A model generated the notes under the pieces. The model was given only the letters and a program-made list of their open reading frames with translations, was not told the origin of the DNA and did not search any database. DNA of 64,000 nt, from contig NZ_BBXD01000013.1 of the NCBI RefSeq assembly GCF_001570545.1, forward strand, positions 366,096 through 430,095. Direction: 5' to 3'. Below are positions 25,443 through 35,166 of the stretch, in pieces (positions within the stretch are counted from its first letter, which is position 1; every line of letters starts with the position of its first letter). Position numbers and translations under genes: made by a program. This DNA is from Herbidospora mongoliensis. GTDB lineage: Bacteria; Actinomycetota; Actinomycetes; Streptosporangiales; Streptosporangiaceae.

Positions 25443-26606
25443 GTGGCCACAATCATGTCGAACACGACGCGCTATCTCTGCGCGGCCGGATATCTCGACA
25501 CCCGGTTCCGCGAGGCGGTGCTCGGGGAGCTGGTCCGCGACCCCTACCGGGGTGTGGCTCCCTCGGCGGGCGACTTCGATGTGGTCCCGGTGGTTCAGCA
25601 CTGCCTGCGGGCGCGGCGGCTGATGGCGTACCGGGACCTGCTGGTCTCCGTCGTGATCGCGGCCGGGCTGATCCTCGACTTCTGGCGGATGGTGAGCTGG
25701 CTCATCGTCCTGGGCGGGTTCGTCTGGTTCCAGCACTCGCGCCGGGGCGGGCCTGTCGTCGTGATGGTCATCGGCGTGCTGCTGATGGTCAAGGTGCCGT
25801 GGCTGGAGGCGCTGATCAGCGGGCAGCCGGTCGACCTGGGGGCCATGCCGGTCGGGATGTCGGCGATCGCGGTCACTTTGATCATCGTGACGGGATTCCG
25901 CGTCAGGGCGGGGGTGATCCTGGCCAGACGGCTGAAGGCCGGCGCGACGATCCAGCCGATCGACACCCCCAGGCTCGACTACCTGAGCCGGGCGCAGCAC
26001 GGCAACCTCACGTTGTCGAAACGGCCCTTCATCGGGGCGGGCGACGTCCACGAGACCTGGCCTTCTCCTGGCCTGGAACTGCCCGAGGAGGCCGACGTCT
26101 TCGTGGCGTCCGGGGTGCTCGAACCCACGTCGGCGCTGCTCGACCAGGCCCGCCCGGCGATCACCGTCAGCGAGGGCCCGCGCGGCTACCGCCGGTTGAT
26201 CCTCCAGGACGACGAGATCACCGTCACCGCGTTCCTGCGCACCGACGGGCGTTACGGCGAGGTGGTGGTGACCGTGCTGCCGCCGGTGGCCGACGTCTAC
26301 CGGCTGGCCGACCTGCTGCCGGACGGTCTGACGAAGATCGCGAGAGGCGTTCTGTCGGTCCGCCGCACCGATCTCGCCGTGGACATCCTGCTCGCGCTGC
26401 CCCGCGTCTGCCGGCTCGTGGCCCTGAAACCCAGGAAGCCCGGCGTCACCTACGACTACGGGGCCCGTCTGTCCGTACGCGAACTCGGTTCAGGACCCCT
26501 CACCTGCCTGCAGGAACTCGACGTGCAGCGGCAGGTCACCCAGCTGAGGGAACGTCTACAACCGCGCACGCGGCTGACCCAGATCATCCCCGAGAAGATC
26601 CACTGA
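25443..26606 (+). CDS. Uncharacterised membrane protein
   Basis: A 387-residue protein from GTG 25443, or 383 from ATG 25455. N-terminal 55 residues are soluble (TTRYLCAAGYLDTRFREAVL), followed by about four helices (LLVSVVIAAGLILDFWRMVS, WLIVLGGFVWF, VVVMVIGVLLMVKVP, SAIAVTLIIVTGFRVRAGV), then a 220-residue cytosolic domain (DYLSRAQHGNLTLSKRPFIG, GLTKIARGVLSVRRTDLAVD). No family is recognised, although similar proteins occur across actinomycetes. A TATCAT -10-like box ends 6 nt before the GTG, hinting at a leaderless transcript. The 3' end overlaps the convergent hxlR gene by 23 nt. Confidence 0.75.
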   Translation: MATIMSNTTRYLCAAGYLDTRFREAVLGELVRDPYRGVAPSAGDFDVVPVVQHCLRARRLMAYRDLLVSVVIAAGLILDFWRMVSWLIVLGGFVWFQHSRRGGPVVVMVIGVLLMVKVPWLEALISGQPVDLGAMPVGMSAIAVTLIIVTGFRVRAGVILARRLKAGATIQPIDTPRLDYLSRAQHGNLTLSKRPFIGAGDVHETWPSPGLELPEEADVFVASGVLEPTSALLDQARPAITVSEGPRGYRRLILQDDEITVTAFLRTDGRYGEVVVTVLPPVADVYRLADLLPDGLTKIARGVLSVRRTDLAVDILLALPRVCRLVALKPRKPGVTYDYGARLSVRELGSGPLTCLQELDVQRQVTQLRERLQPRTRLTQIIPEKIH

Positions 26607-27012
26607 GGTCGTACGTCTCCCGGGCGCGGGCGATCTCCTGCTGGTGGGCCTCGGTCCAGGTCACCAGGGCCTTGATCGTTTCATGCAGGCTCTCGCCGAG
26701 AGGGGTCAGCTCGTAGTCGACGCGGGGCGGCACGACCGGGAAGACGGTCCGTTTGACCAGGCCGTCGCGTTCGAGGTGGCGCAGCGTGCGGGCGAGCATG
26801 CGCTGGCTGATGCCGTCGATCTCGCGCTTCAGCTCGGTGAAGCGCATCTTCTTGTTGTCGAGCAGCGCGATCACGAGCAGCGACCACTTGTCGGCGATCC
26901 GGTCGAGGATCTGCCGGACCTCGCAGTCCTCGCGGCTGTCCCACTGGAATACGTCGAAGTCAGAGTCGGTATCCCCGCAGTGCCCCGGTGTACTTAAAGT
27001 CCCGTCTTCCAT
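26584..27012 (-). CDS. HxlR-family transcriptional regulator
   Basis: A 142-residue winged-helix regulator. Family marks: the Cys and core helix in REDCEVRQILDRIADKWSLL, the recognition helix MRFTELKREIDGISQRMLAR and wing LERDGLVKRTVFPVVPPRVD, YELTPLGESLHE. Divergent from the MFS transporter, with an inverted repeat between them, the usual arrangement for a repressor of an exporter responding to electrophiles or drugs. Confidence 0.93.
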   Translation of the reverse strand: MEDGTLSTPGHCGDTDSDFDVFQWDSREDCEVRQILDRIADKWSLLVIALLDNKKMRFTELKREIDGISQRMLARTLRHLERDGLVKRTVFPVVPPRVDYELTPLGESLHETIKALVTWTEAHQQEIARARETYDLSGSSRG

Positions 27013-27022
27013 AGCCCCTGAT

Positions 27023-27058
27023 GGTTACCCAGGATGGAGTCGCTTACAAGAGGTAACC
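27023..27058. promoter_or_regulatory. Inverted repeat between hxlR-type and MFS genes
   Basis: GGTTACC (27023-27029) and GGTAACC (27052-27058) are exact reverse complements separated by 22 nt in the 63-nt divergent region. A second, imperfect dyad CTTAC-aagag-GTAAC lies inside. HxlR/MarR-type dimers often bind such TTAC/GTAA half sites, so this is the likely operator of both genes. Confidence 0.5.
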
Positions 27059-27075
27059 GAGACAGGGGGCCACAC

Positions 27076-28419
27076 ATGCGCACCTGGGGTGTGCTTTTCG
27101 TGCTGTGCGGGACGATCTTCATGGAAGGCGTCGACGTCGCACTGCTGAACGTCGCCCTGCCCGCCATCAGGGCCGACCTCGGGCTGTCGACGGCGATGCT
27201 GAGCGGGGTGGTCTCGGCGTACGTGCTCGGGTTCGGCGGGTTCATCCTGCTCGGCGGGCGGGCGGCCGACATGCTGGGCCGACGACGGATGTTCCTGACC
27301 TGGCTGACGATCTTCGTGCTGTTCAGCGGGCTGGGCGGTCTGGCCACCGAGGGCTGGATGCTGCTGCTGGCCCGGTTCGTCACGGGGTTGGCGGCGGCGT
27401 TCATCGCCCCGGCGGGGCTGTCGCTGATCACGGCGAACTTCGCCGAGGGCACTGTGCGAAACCGGGCTCTGATCATCTACGGCGCGGTCGGCGGGGCCGG
27501 ATATTCGCTCGGCATGGTCGCCGGGGGCGTGCTGACCTCGTTCGGCTGGCGGTGGGTGTTCTTCGCGCCGGTCATCTTCGCGGCGCTGCTGCTCGCGGCG
27601 GCGATCCCGCTGATCCGCGACAACGGGGAGCGGACGCGGGGCCGCTTCGACCTCGCCGGGGCGTTCACCGTGACCGGCGCGATGTTATTGCTGATCTACG
27701 GGGTGGTCCGGCTGGAACACCCCGACCTGTGGGCGGTGCCGATCTTCGCCACCGGGTTGGGCCTGGTCGCGGCGTTCGTGGCGATCGAACGGCGGGCCTC
27801 CTATCCACTGGTCAGGCTCGGCCTGCTGAAGACCGTCTCGCGCACCAACGTGTCGGCGACCCTCTTCATGGCGTCGTTCTCGGCCTTCCAGTTCCTGGTC
27901 ACCCTGCACCTCCAGGAGGAACGCGGCTGGTCGACCCTGACCACCGGCCTGGTCATGGCCACGATGGGCGTCGACGCGATCCTCGGCCCGACGGTGACAC
28001 CCTGGTTGATCAGGAAGTACGGCACGACCCGGGTCATCTTCGCCGGATCGGCCGTCGGCGCGGTCGCCTATCTGCTGTTCCTGCCCACCGGTGTCGACCA
28101 GGCCGTCTTGGTGATGCTGCCCGCGCTGCTGCTGGTGGGGGTGGCTTTCGCGCTGGCCTATGGGCCGTACACGATCGCCGCCACCGACGGCGTGGCCGAA
28201 CGGGAGCACGGGCTGGCCGGGGGGCTGCTCTACACGTGCACCCAGTTCGGCATGGCTCTGGGTGTCTCGGCCGCCACGGCGATCTACGCGACCGGGTCAC
28301 TGCAGACTGCGCTGCTGATCCCCGTGGTGGGGGCGGTGCTGGCCGGTGCGCTGGTGGGCTACCGAGGCCAGACCCAGTCGCTGATCTCGGGCGCGTCCTC
28401 GCCGCGTTCGCGGGTGTAG
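27076..28419 (+). CDS. MFS transporter (drug exporter type)
   Basis: A 447-residue transporter with about 14 helices. DHA2-like marks: [20 protein letters not shown] at the first helix, loop 2-3 motif [14 protein letters not shown], and motif C-like [19 protein letters not shown], typical of proton-driven exporters. ATG 27076 begins the first helix directly; the frame open upstream overlaps the operator. Controlled in all likelihood by the divergent HxlR regulator. The 3' end overlaps the phosphoketolase gene by 61 nt in antisense. Confidence 0.92.
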   Translation: MRTWGVLFVLCGTIFMEGVDVALLNVALPAIRADLGLSTAMLSGVVSAYVLGFGGFILLGGRAADMLGRRRMFLTWLTIFVLFSGLGGLATEGWMLLLARFVTGLAAAFIAPAGLSLITANFAEGTVRNRALIIYGAVGGAGYSLGMVAGGVLTSFGWRWVFFAPVIFAALLLAAAIPLIRDNGERTRGRFDLAGAFTVTGAMLLLIYGVVRLEHPDLWAVPIFATGLGLVAAFVAIERRASYPLVRLGLLKTVSRTNVSATLFMASFSAFQFLVTLHLQEERGWSTLTTGLVMATMGVDAILGPTVTPWLIRKYGTTRVIFAGSAVGAVAYLLFLPTGVDQAVLVMLPALLLVGVAFALAYGPYTIAATDGVAEREHGLAGGLLYTCTQFGMALGVSAATAIYATGSLQTALLIPVVGAVLAGALVGYRGQTQSLISGASSPRSRV

Positions 28420-30662
28420 GCGCGTGCTCGCAGGCGGGCGTCGGTCATCTCCTGGCGCAGGCCGGCGAACCGGACCCCCAGATCCTCCACTCGGTCGATC
28501 ACGTCTCTGACGAGGTGGAACCGGTCGATGCCGTTGAGCATGGCCATGTCGAACGGGGTCGTGGTGGTGCCCTCCTCGCGGTATCCCCGCACGTGGAAGT
28601 TGGGGTGGCCGTGCCGTCTGTAGGTCAGCCGGTGGACGAGCCACGGGTAGCCGTGGAAGTTGAAGATCACCGGTCTGTCGGTCGTGAAGAGTGCGTCGAA
28701 CTCCGGGTCGGACAGGCCGTGGGGGTGTTCCCCCGGCGGCTGCAGGCGCATCAGGTCGACGACGTTGATGACGCGTACCCGCAGCTCGGGCAGTTTCTCC
28801 CGCAGAATCGCGGCGGCGGCGAGCGTCTCCAGCGTCGGGACGTCGCCCGCGCAGGCCAGCACCACGTCAGGCTGGTGACCCGCGTCGTTGGACGCCCAGT
28901 CGATGATGCCGAGACCCCGGGTGCAGTGGACGACCGCCTCGTCACGGTCGAACAGGTCGAGGACGGGCTGCTTCCCGGCGACGATCACGTTGACGTAGTC
29001 ACGCGACCGGAGACAGTGGTCGGCGACCGAGAGCAGCGTGTTGGCGTCCGGCGGCAGGTAGACCCGCACGACCGACGCCTTCTTGTTCAGTACGACATCG
29101 AGGAAGCCCGGGTCCTGGTGGGTGAACCCGTTGTGGTCCTGCCGCCAGACATGTGAGGACAGGAGGTAGTTCAGCGAGGCGACCGGCCGCCGCCACGGGA
29201 TCGCGCGAGCGGTGTCGAGCCACTTGGCGTGCTGGTTGAACATGGCGTCGACGATGTGGATGAACGCCTCGTAGCAGTTGAAGAGCCCGTGCCGCCCGGT
29301 CAGCAGATAGCCCTCCAGCCAGCCCTGGCACAGATGCTCCGACAGGACCTCCATCACTCGCCCGCCCGATTGGAGGTTCTCGTCCGTCGGCAGCGTGGTC
29401 AACTCCCACTCCTTGCCGGACGCCTCGTAGACCGCCTGGAGCCGGTTCGACGCCGTCTCGTCGGGGCCCATCAGCCGGAAGGTGTGCGGGTTGGCGGCGA
29501 TGACGTCTCTCAGGAACTCACCGAGGATCCGCGTCGGCTCGGTCGAGCCGGTGCCGGGCTTCTCGATCGGCACGGCGTAGTCCCGGAAGTCCGGCAGCAC
29601 GAGCGGCCGGAGCAGCTCTCCCCCGTTGGCGTGCGGGTTGGCGCTCATCCGGCGCGGCCCCTTCGGCACCAGCCCCACGACTTCGGGATAGGGCCTGCCG
29701 TTGTCGTCGAAGAGCTCTTCGGGCTTGTACGACGACATCCAGTCCTGGAGCTGTTCGAGATGGGCGGCGTTGGTCCGCACCTCCGAGAGCGGCACCTGAT
29801 GGGCCCGCCACGTCCCTTCGACGGGCTTCCCGTCGACCTCCTTAGGCCCGGTCCACCCCTTCGGCGTCCTCAGGATGATCATCGGGAGGCGCTCAGGGCG
29901 GGTCGCGATCTCGTCGAAGACGGCGTCCAGGGTGCTCGCCATCAACGGATGCACTTGGGAGGGGTCGTCGCCCTCGACGACGTAGGGCCGGTAGCCGTAC
30001 CCCTCCATGAGCTTGGTCAGCTCGGCCGGTGGGATGCGGGCCAGGAACGACGGGTTGGCGATCTTGTAGCCGTTGAGGTGCAGGATCGGCAGCACCACCC
30101 CGTCCCTGCGGGGGTTGCGGAACTTGTTCGAATGCCAGCTCGCCGCCAGCGGCCCGGTCTCGGCCTCGCCGTCGCCGATCACGCAGGCCACGACCAGATC
30201 GGGGTTGTCGAACGCGGCGCCGTACGCGTGCGCGAGCGAATAGCCCAGCTCACCGCCCTCGTGGATGGACCCGGGGGTCTCCGGGGCGACGTGGCTGGGG
30301 ATGCCGCCCGGGAAGGAGAACTGGCGGAACAGGCGCTGCATGCCCCGGGCGTCCTGGGAGACGGCGGGGTAGATCTCGCTGTAGGTCCCCTCCAGCCACG
30401 CGTGCGCGACCGCCGCCGGGCCGCCGTGGCCGGGGCCGCAGATGTAGATCATGTCCTGGTCGCGTTCGGTGATGATCCGGTTCAGGTGGGCGAAGAGGAA
30501 GTTGAGGCCCGGGGTCGTGCCCCAGTGGCCCAGCAGGCGCGGCTTGATGTGCTCCGGGCGCAGCGGTTCGGTCAGCAGCGGATTGTCCAGAAGGTAGATC
30601 TGACCGGCGGAGAGATAATTCGCGGCGCGCCAGTAGGCGGAGACCTGCTGCAAAGCGTCCAT
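28359..30662 (-). CDS. xfp: Phosphoketolase (xylulose 5-phosphate / fructose 6-phosphate)
   Basis: A 767-residue thiamine-diphosphate enzyme that splits xylulose 5-phosphate (or fructose 6-phosphate) with phosphate to acetyl phosphate and glyceraldehyde 3-phosphate (or erythrose 4-phosphate). Diagnostic stretches: [98 protein letters not shown] and [18 protein letters not shown]. Full length for the family. Divergent from acetate kinase 42 nt away, which uses its product to make ATP and acetate. Confidence 0.97.
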   Translation of the reverse strand: MDALQQVSAYWRAANYLSAGQIYLLDNPLLTEPLRPEHIKPRLLGHWGTTPGLNFLFAHLNRIITERDQDMIYICGPGHGGPAAVAHAWLEGTYSEIYPAVSQDARGMQRLFRQFSFPGGIPSHVAPETPGSIHEGGELGYSLAHAYGAAFDNPDLVVACVIGDGEAETGPLAASWHSNKFRNPRRDGVVLPILHLNGYKIANPSFLARIPPAELTKLMEGYGYRPYVVEGDDPSQVHPLMASTLDAVFDEIATRPERLPMIILRTPKGWTGPKEVDGKPVEGTWRAHQVPLSEVRTNAAHLEQLQDWMSSYKPEELFDDNGRPYPEVVGLVPKGPRRMSANPHANGGELLRPLVLPDFRDYAVPIEKPGTGSTEPTRILGEFLRDVIAANPHTFRLMGPDETASNRLQAVYEASGKEWELTTLPTDENLQSGGRVMEVLSEHLCQGWLEGYLLTGRHGLFNCYEAFIHIVDAMFNQHAKWLDTARAIPWRRPVASLNYLLSSHVWRQDHNGFTHQDPGFLDVVLNKKASVVRVYLPPDANTLLSVADHCLRSRDYVNVIVAGKQPVLDLFDRDEAVVHCTRGLGIIDWASNDAGHQPDVVLACAGDVPTLETLAAAAILREKLPELRVRVINVVDLMRLQPPGEHPHGLSDPEFDALFTTDRPVIFNFHGYPWLVHRLTYRRHGHPNFHVRGYREEGTTTTPFDMAMLNGIDRFHLVRDVIDRVEDLGVRFAGLRQEMTDARLRARAYTRERGEDAPEISDWVWPR

Positions 30663-30704
30663 GTTCGAGGTCTCTACCCCTTGATACGGGGAAGTCTCCG
30701 GATT

Positions 30705-31739
30705 GTGAAGGTTCTGACGGTCAACGCCGGTTCATCGAGTTTGCGGCTCCACCTGGTCTCCGGAGACGAGGTTCTGGCCACTCACCACGTGGAACAGGCC
30801 CCGACGTCGGCGGACGCGCTGCTCGAATTCCTGGACGAGAAGCCCGACGCGGTGTCCCATCGGCTGGTGCACGGCGGATCGATCGTGCGAGAACCGGTGC
30901 GCGCGTCGATGGAGCTGGTCGACCAGTTGTCGGAGATTTCAGACCTTGCCCCGCTTCACCTGCCGCCCGCACTCAAGCTGATCCGCGCCTCACTTGAGGC
31001 CCTTGATGTCCCGCAGGTCCTCTGCCCCGACACCGCGTTCCACGCGGGGATGCCCGCGGTCGCCTCGACCTATCCGATCCCCGCCGACTGGCGATCACGC
31101 TTCGGCCTGCGGCGATACGGCTTCCACGGCCTCTCCTACGCCCATGCCCTGCGCAGGGCCGGCGGGTTGGTCGACGCGTCCCAGATGGTGCTGTGCCACC
31201 TGGGCGGCGGCGCGTCGGTCTGCGCCGTCAAGGACGGGCAGTCGATGGACACCTCGATGGGGTTCACGCCACTTGAGGGCGTCCCGATGAGCAAGCGGTC
31301 CGGCAGCGTCGATCCCGGCATGCTGCTGTGGCTCCTCGACGGGCGCCTTTCTCTCTCGGAGGTACGAGACGGCCTGGAGCAGCACTCCGGTCTGCTGGGC
31401 CTGTCGAACGGGTTCTCCGGCGACACCCGCGACCTGGTCAAAGCGGGCGACACGTTCACCCTCGACGTCTACTGCCACCGGGTGGCCCGCGAGATCGCCG
31501 CCGCCGCGACCTCCCTCGACCGCCTCGACGCCCTCGTCTTCACCGGCGAGATCGGCTGGGACCAGCCGGAGGTGCGCGCGGGTGTCTGCCGGCGGCTGGG
31601 CCTGCTGGGGGTGCGGGAGCCGGTGGGCGGCAACCGTACCGAAGACGGCCTGATCAGCACGGACGGGGTGCCGGTCCTGGTCGTCGAGACGCGGGAGGAG
31701 TTGCAGCTTGCCCGGGAGGCAGGTTTTGTTCTGACGTAG
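30705..31739 (+). CDS. ackA: Acetate kinase (compact form)
   Basis: A 344-residue acetate/propionate kinase from GTG 30705: [94 protein letters not shown] and [13 protein letters not shown] carry phosphate- and acetate-binding residues. It converts acetyl phosphate plus ADP to acetate plus ATP. At 344 residues it is about 50 shorter than the E. coli enzyme, mostly in N-terminal surface loops; the active-site segments are complete. Divergent pairing with phosphoketolase indicates a phosphoketolase bypass for ATP. Confidence 0.95.
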   Translation: MKVLTVNAGSSSLRLHLVSGDEVLATHHVEQAPTSADALLEFLDEKPDAVSHRLVHGGSIVREPVRASMELVDQLSEISDLAPLHLPPALKLIRASLEALDVPQVLCPDTAFHAGMPAVASTYPIPADWRSRFGLRRYGFHGLSYAHALRRAGGLVDASQMVLCHLGGGASVCAVKDGQSMDTSMGFTPLEGVPMSKRSGSVDPGMLLWLLDGRLSLSEVRDGLEQHSGLLGLSNGFSGDTRDLVKAGDTFTLDVYCHRVAREIAAAATSLDRLDALVFTGEIGWDQPEVRAGVCRRLGLLGVREPVGGNRTEDGLISTDGVPVLVVETREELQLAREAGFVLT

Positions 31740-31781
31740 GCGGTTATGAGTCGGACAACCCCCCACATCGTGAGGGGAATC

Positions 31782-32348
31782 ATGGCGCGTACGGGCTGGC
31801 CCGGATCGATCGCGATCCTGCTGATTCTCGGCTTCCTGGCCATCGGCCTGCCGCTGGCCAACGCCGGTCTCGTCGACGAGGCCGTGCCGCTCAAGCCCGG
31901 CACGGTCATCCAGGTCGGCGAGGAGCTCGACAACGGCAGCCGCCCGATCTCCATGCTGGTGCCCGCCGGATGGTCCCTCGACGAAGGCGCGTCGTCACTG
32001 TCGGAGTCGGTGTCCCTGGTCAACGGAGGCGCGACCGTCCAGCTCGGCGTCATCGACGCGGAATCGGCCACCCCGCAGCAGCTCTGGACCGGTCAGCACC
32101 TCATCTTCAAGGCTCAGGGCGTCCCCATCGTCGCCGAGAGCCCCACCCCGATCACGACCAGCCAGGGCGTCCCCGGCCTGTCCGGCATGATCACCGTGAA
32201 GGACCGCATCGGCACCCAGACCGTCTTCGCCGCCCCCGACCAGGGCGCCAGCGTCCTGGTGGCCGGTGACCCGGCCGCGATCGCCGCCCACAGCGACGAC
32301 ATCAGACAGATGATCGCCTCGATCCAGTTCGCCGGAGCGCAGCAGTGA
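31782..32348 (+). CDS. Secreted or membrane-anchored protein of unknown function
   Basis: A 188-residue protein from ATG 31782, chosen for the GAGGGG ribosome site; ATG 31746 is possible. The N-terminus is a signal or anchor helix (PGSIAILLILGFLAIGLPLA). The remainder is a beta-rich domain (VIQVGEELDNGSRPISMLVP, GATVQLGVIDAESATPQQ, PGLSGMITVKDRIGTQTV). No family is recognised. It overlaps the PrsW-like protease gene by 4 nt, so it is likely its substrate, partner or co-regulated product. Confidence 0.75.
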   Translation: MARTGWPGSIAILLILGFLAIGLPLANAGLVDEAVPLKPGTVIQVGEELDNGSRPISMLVPAGWSLDEGASSLSESVSLVNGGATVQLGVIDAESATPQQLWTGQHLIFKAQGVPIVAESPTPITTSQGVPGLSGMITVKDRIGTQTVFAAPDQGASVLVAGDPAAIAAHSDDIRQMIASIQFAGAQQ

Positions 32349-33208
32349 CCCGCCAACCGGCCTTCTGGGTCTGGCTGCTCGGCATCGTCCTGGGCGTCCT
32401 GACGGTCAGCACGACCCTGGTCCCGCAGGCCCGCGTCTTCACCGCCGGAACCATGATCGCCCTCGGCGTGCTGGTCCCGGTCCTGCTGCTCGCATTCTGG
32501 CTGTTCACCCGCATCCGCCCGCTGCGCGCCGCGCCACTGGGCTATTCGTGGATGGCCCTGGCCTGGGGCGGCCTGGCCGCGTTCGGCGTGGCGTTCCTGG
32601 CCAACACGGCGTTCACCGCGATCCTCACCAAGACCACCGGCCCCCTCTTCGCCGACCGCTGGGCCGACGCCATCGCCGCGCCCCTCGACGAGGAGACCGC
32701 GAAACTGGCCGGAGTCGCCCTCATCGCCCTGATCGCCCCATGGGTGATGTCCGGGGCCCTGGCCGGGTTCGGCTACGGCGCGATCGTCGGCCTGGGTTTC
32801 CAGATCATCGAAGATCTTCTGTACGTCTACAACACCATCATCATGACCGGCGGCATCCAGCAGACCAGCGACACCGTGGGCTCCCTGTTCGCGAGGCTGG
32901 TCTATTCGGCGTGGTGGAGCCACTGGGCCATGACGGCGGTGGCGGGCGCGGGGCTGGGCTACGCGGTCGCCCGCACCGACCGGCCGCTGGCCTCGCGGGT
33001 GACCGTGGCGGTGACGGCGTGGGTGACGGCGATGCTGATGCACGCCTGGTGGGACTCGCCGCTGCTCCCCGGCTCGACCTTCGCCAAGGGCATCCCGCTG
33101 CTGGTCATCGCGATCGTGGTCTTCGTCGTGGCCCGGCACCTCGACCGGCGGTCAGTCGCGTACCGAGATACCCAGCGCGTGGGCCATACGTGGGGCCAGG
33201 TCGAGTAG
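32345..33208 (+). CDS. PrsW-family intramembrane protease
   Basis: A 287-residue protein with eight or so helices and the PrsW active-site pattern: EETAK in LDEETAKLAGVALIA, GFGYGAIVGLGFQIIEDLLY (F-x3-E), and His in WWSHWAMTAVAGAGLGYAV plus MLMHAWWD. PrsW proteases cut membrane anti-sigma factors in Bacillus; here the substrate is unknown, though the co-operonic membrane-anchored protein is a candidate. The 3' end overlaps the convergent pentapeptide gene by 57 nt. Confidence 0.9.
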   Translation: MTRQPAFWVWLLGIVLGVLTVSTTLVPQARVFTAGTMIALGVLVPVLLLAFWLFTRIRPLRAAPLGYSWMALAWGGLAAFGVAFLANTAFTAILTKTTGPLFADRWADAIAAPLDEETAKLAGVALIALIAPWVMSGALAGFGYGAIVGLGFQIIEDLLYVYNTIIMTGGIQQTSDTVGSLFARLVYSAWWSHWAMTAVAGAGLGYAVARTDRPLASRVTVAVTAWVTAMLMHAWWDSPLLPGSTFAKGIPLLVIAIVVFVVARHLDRRSVAYRDTQRVGHTWGQVE

Positions 33209-33796
33209 CTGACTCATCGAGATCGTGGCGCCCCGGAGCGACTCCAGGCCGTCGGCGATCCCCAGGGTGCGCGCTCCCCGGAAGTCGACCTTGGTGAGCT
33301 GGGCCTTGTCGAACCTGACGTCCTCCAGCTCCGAGCCGGGGAAGGTGACCTCTTTGAGCGTGCCTCCGGCGAAGTCGACCTCTCTCAGCAGGCAGTCTTC
33401 GAAGGTGACGTTCCTGAGCGTCGCCGACCGGAGGTTGACGGAGTCGAGCTTGCAGTTGTGGAAGGTGACCTGGTGGACCCGGGAACCGAACATCGGGACG
33501 CCGGACATGGCGCTGGAGATGATCTCGGCGTCGAACCAGTCGCTCTCGGCCAGGTTGACCCCGATCCACCTGACCGTGTGGAACCACACGTCGTTGTAGC
33601 GGCTCCGGTCCATGCGGCTGTCGTTGATCGTGACCTGCTGGAAGACCGTCTCCATGAACCGCGCGCCGACGGTGTTGACCTCGTCGAACGTGACGTCCTT
33701 GAGGTGGACGCCGTCGTAGTCGCCCTCCCGGCCGAGGTCACCGGTGAGGGGTTCGAGGTAGGCGGCGTAGGGGAGGTCATGGAGTTCGCGCGGCAT
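33152..33796 (-). CDS. Pentapeptide repeat protein
   Basis: A 214-residue protein dominated by five-residue repeats of the A(D/N)LXX/FXX type: VTFDEVNTVGARFMETVFQQ, VNLAESDWFDAEI, KLDSVNLRSATLRNVTFEDC, LLREVDFAGGTLKEVTFPGS, ELEDVRFDKAQLTKVDFRGA. Such repeats fold as a quadrilateral beta-helix; some mimic DNA and protect gyrase, others are of unknown use. ATG 33796 has only a weak ribosome site. Confidence 0.88.
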   Translation of the reverse strand: MPRELHDLPYAAYLEPLTGDLGREGDYDGVHLKDVTFDEVNTVGARFMETVFQQVTINDSRMDRSRYNDVWFHTVRWIGVNLAESDWFDAEIISSAMSGVPMFGSRVHQVTFHNCKLDSVNLRSATLRNVTFEDCLLREVDFAGGTLKEVTFPGSELEDVRFDKAQLTKVDFRGARTLGIADGLESLRGATISMSQLLDLAPRMAHALGISVRD

Positions 33797-33813
33797 TCGA
33801 ACATTCTTACAAC

Positions 33814-34344
33814 TCAGCGTGCGATCACGTCCAGCCGCCCGAACACCAGCGACCCCACCGCCCGCGCGTCGTCTCCCGTCCAGAACTCCGCCCACAGCTC
33901 GCCGAACTCCGTGCGCGACAGGTAGCCGTCTCCGTCGCCGTCGATTTCGTCGAACACGTCGTCGGTGTCGGTCGGCACGCCGGTCCACCCCACGACGAGC
34001 TGGTTGTATTCACGGGCCGAGATCAGCCCGTCTCCGTTCACGTCGACCGCGTCGAACATGGACAGCGCCGTGGTGGCCATCGCGTGGGACATCTGGTCGA
34101 GGCGGTCGACGATCACCATCACGTCTTCGAGGGTCACCCGGCCGTCGTCGTCGCGGTCGGCCGTGAGCAGGGTCGCCCACCAGCCCATCATGATCGAGTG
34201 GATGCGGCCCTTCGGCTGCCCCTGGAGCGCCGCCCATCGGCCTGCCAGCGCCTCGAAGTCGGATTCGGTCAGGTAGCCGTCGCCGTCGACGTCCATCGCG
34301 CGGAAGACACCAGTGATCTTGCGGTACTGAAACTTGGTAGCCAT
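33814..34344 (-). CDS. EF-hand calcium-binding protein
   Basis: A 176-residue protein with four EF-hands, loops DVDGDGYLTESDFE, DRDDDGRVTLEDVM, DVNGDGLISAREYN and DGDGDGYLSRTEFG, each with the expected acidic ligands. It resembles calerythrin/sarcoplasmic-type actinomycete proteins, probably a cytosolic Ca2+ buffer or sensor. ATG 34344 has AAGGGAG at good spacing; the frame extending to 34389 is less likely. Confidence 0.93.
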   Translation of the reverse strand: MATKFQYRKITGVFRAMDVDGDGYLTESDFEALAGRWAALQGQPKGRIHSIMMGWWATLLTADRDDDGRVTLEDVMVIVDRLDQMSHAMATTALSMFDAVDVNGDGLISAREYNQLVVGWTGVPTDTDDVFDEIDGDGDGYLSRTEFGELWAEFWTGDDARAVGSLVFGRLDVIAR

Positions 34345-34431
34345 CGGGCCACTCCCTTCACGGGTGGGGGGGACCTTGATGGTCACCAACCCGGGCGAGT
34401 GGCCGCGATGACACTGTGAGTAACAGTTCTC

Positions 34432-35154
34432 TTACCGTGAGTTATTCGCGGTGAACTCCAGAATCTGGCGCCAGGAGTCGGCGCAGGCCTCTGCCCATTC
34501 GGCGAACGAACGATCGAAGAACGAGTGGGGCGCGCCGTCATAAATGACAGACGTGTTGGGTGTGCCCGCCGCGTCGAGGGCGGCGGTGAAACCGTCGAAC
34601 TCCTCTTCGGTCGACGCCGTGTCGGCGCCGCCGCGCAGCAGCAGGATCGGCGCCCCCGGCGTCGCCGGCACCTCGCCGATGCGGCGGATGGCGCCGTAGA
34701 AGCCGATCGCACCGGCCAGGCCGCTGCCGTGGGCGCCCAGACGCCACGAGTGGGAGCCGCCGAAGCAGAAGCCCGTCGTGAAGACGGGGGCCGGCAGCTG
34801 CGCGCGGGCGGCGGCGACGTCCAGGTCGACCTGCTCCGGCGTCACCTGGGCGACGTGGGGCTGCCAGTCGAAGTCCTCGCCGCGGTCGTCGGTCTCGGCG
34901 GTACGGCCGAAATAGTCGATGGCGATGGTGTGGAAACCGGCCTCGGCGAAGCGCACGGCCAGATCCCGGTAGTAGGGATGGAGGCCGCGGATGTCCGGCA
35001 GAATGATCATCGAACGGCCGTTGGGCTCGGCGGGTTCGGCTCGGTAGGCCAAGACCCGGGTGCCGTCTTCACTGGTCAGCGTGATCTGCTCGTGAGAGGC
35101 GACCGCCCCGGCCACCGGCGGCGCGGGTGGCCTGCTGTCGGTGCTGTGACACAT
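34432..35154 (-). CDS. Dienelactone hydrolase-family protein
   Basis: A 240-residue alpha/beta hydrolase with cysteine nucleophile in TTGFCFGGSHSWRL, Asp in LLRGGADTASTEEE and His in YDGAPHSFFDRSFA, the dienelactone hydrolase triad. PDIRGLHPYYRDLAVRFAEA gives the usual oxyanion region. No aromatic-degradation genes lie beside it, so the physiological substrate is open. Confidence 0.92.
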   Translation of the reverse strand: MCHSTDSRPPAPPVAGAVASHEQITLTSEDGTRVLAYRAEPAEPNGRSMIILPDIRGLHPYYRDLAVRFAEAGFHTIAIDYFGRTAETDDRGEDFDWQPHVAQVTPEQVDLDVAAARAQLPAPVFTTGFCFGGSHSWRLGAHGSGLAGAIGFYGAIRRIGEVPATPGAPILLLRGGADTASTEEEFDGFTAALDAAGTPNTSVIYDGAPHSFFDRSFAEWAEACADSWRQILEFTANNSR

Positions 35155-35166
35155 GGGGCGATCTTG

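Noticed and set aside
29229..30704. Apparent N-terminal extension of acetate kinase over the phosphoketolase gene
   Set aside because: The extension is antisense to phosphoketolase and has no family similarity; the kinase begins naturally at GTG 30705 with [11 protein letters not shown].
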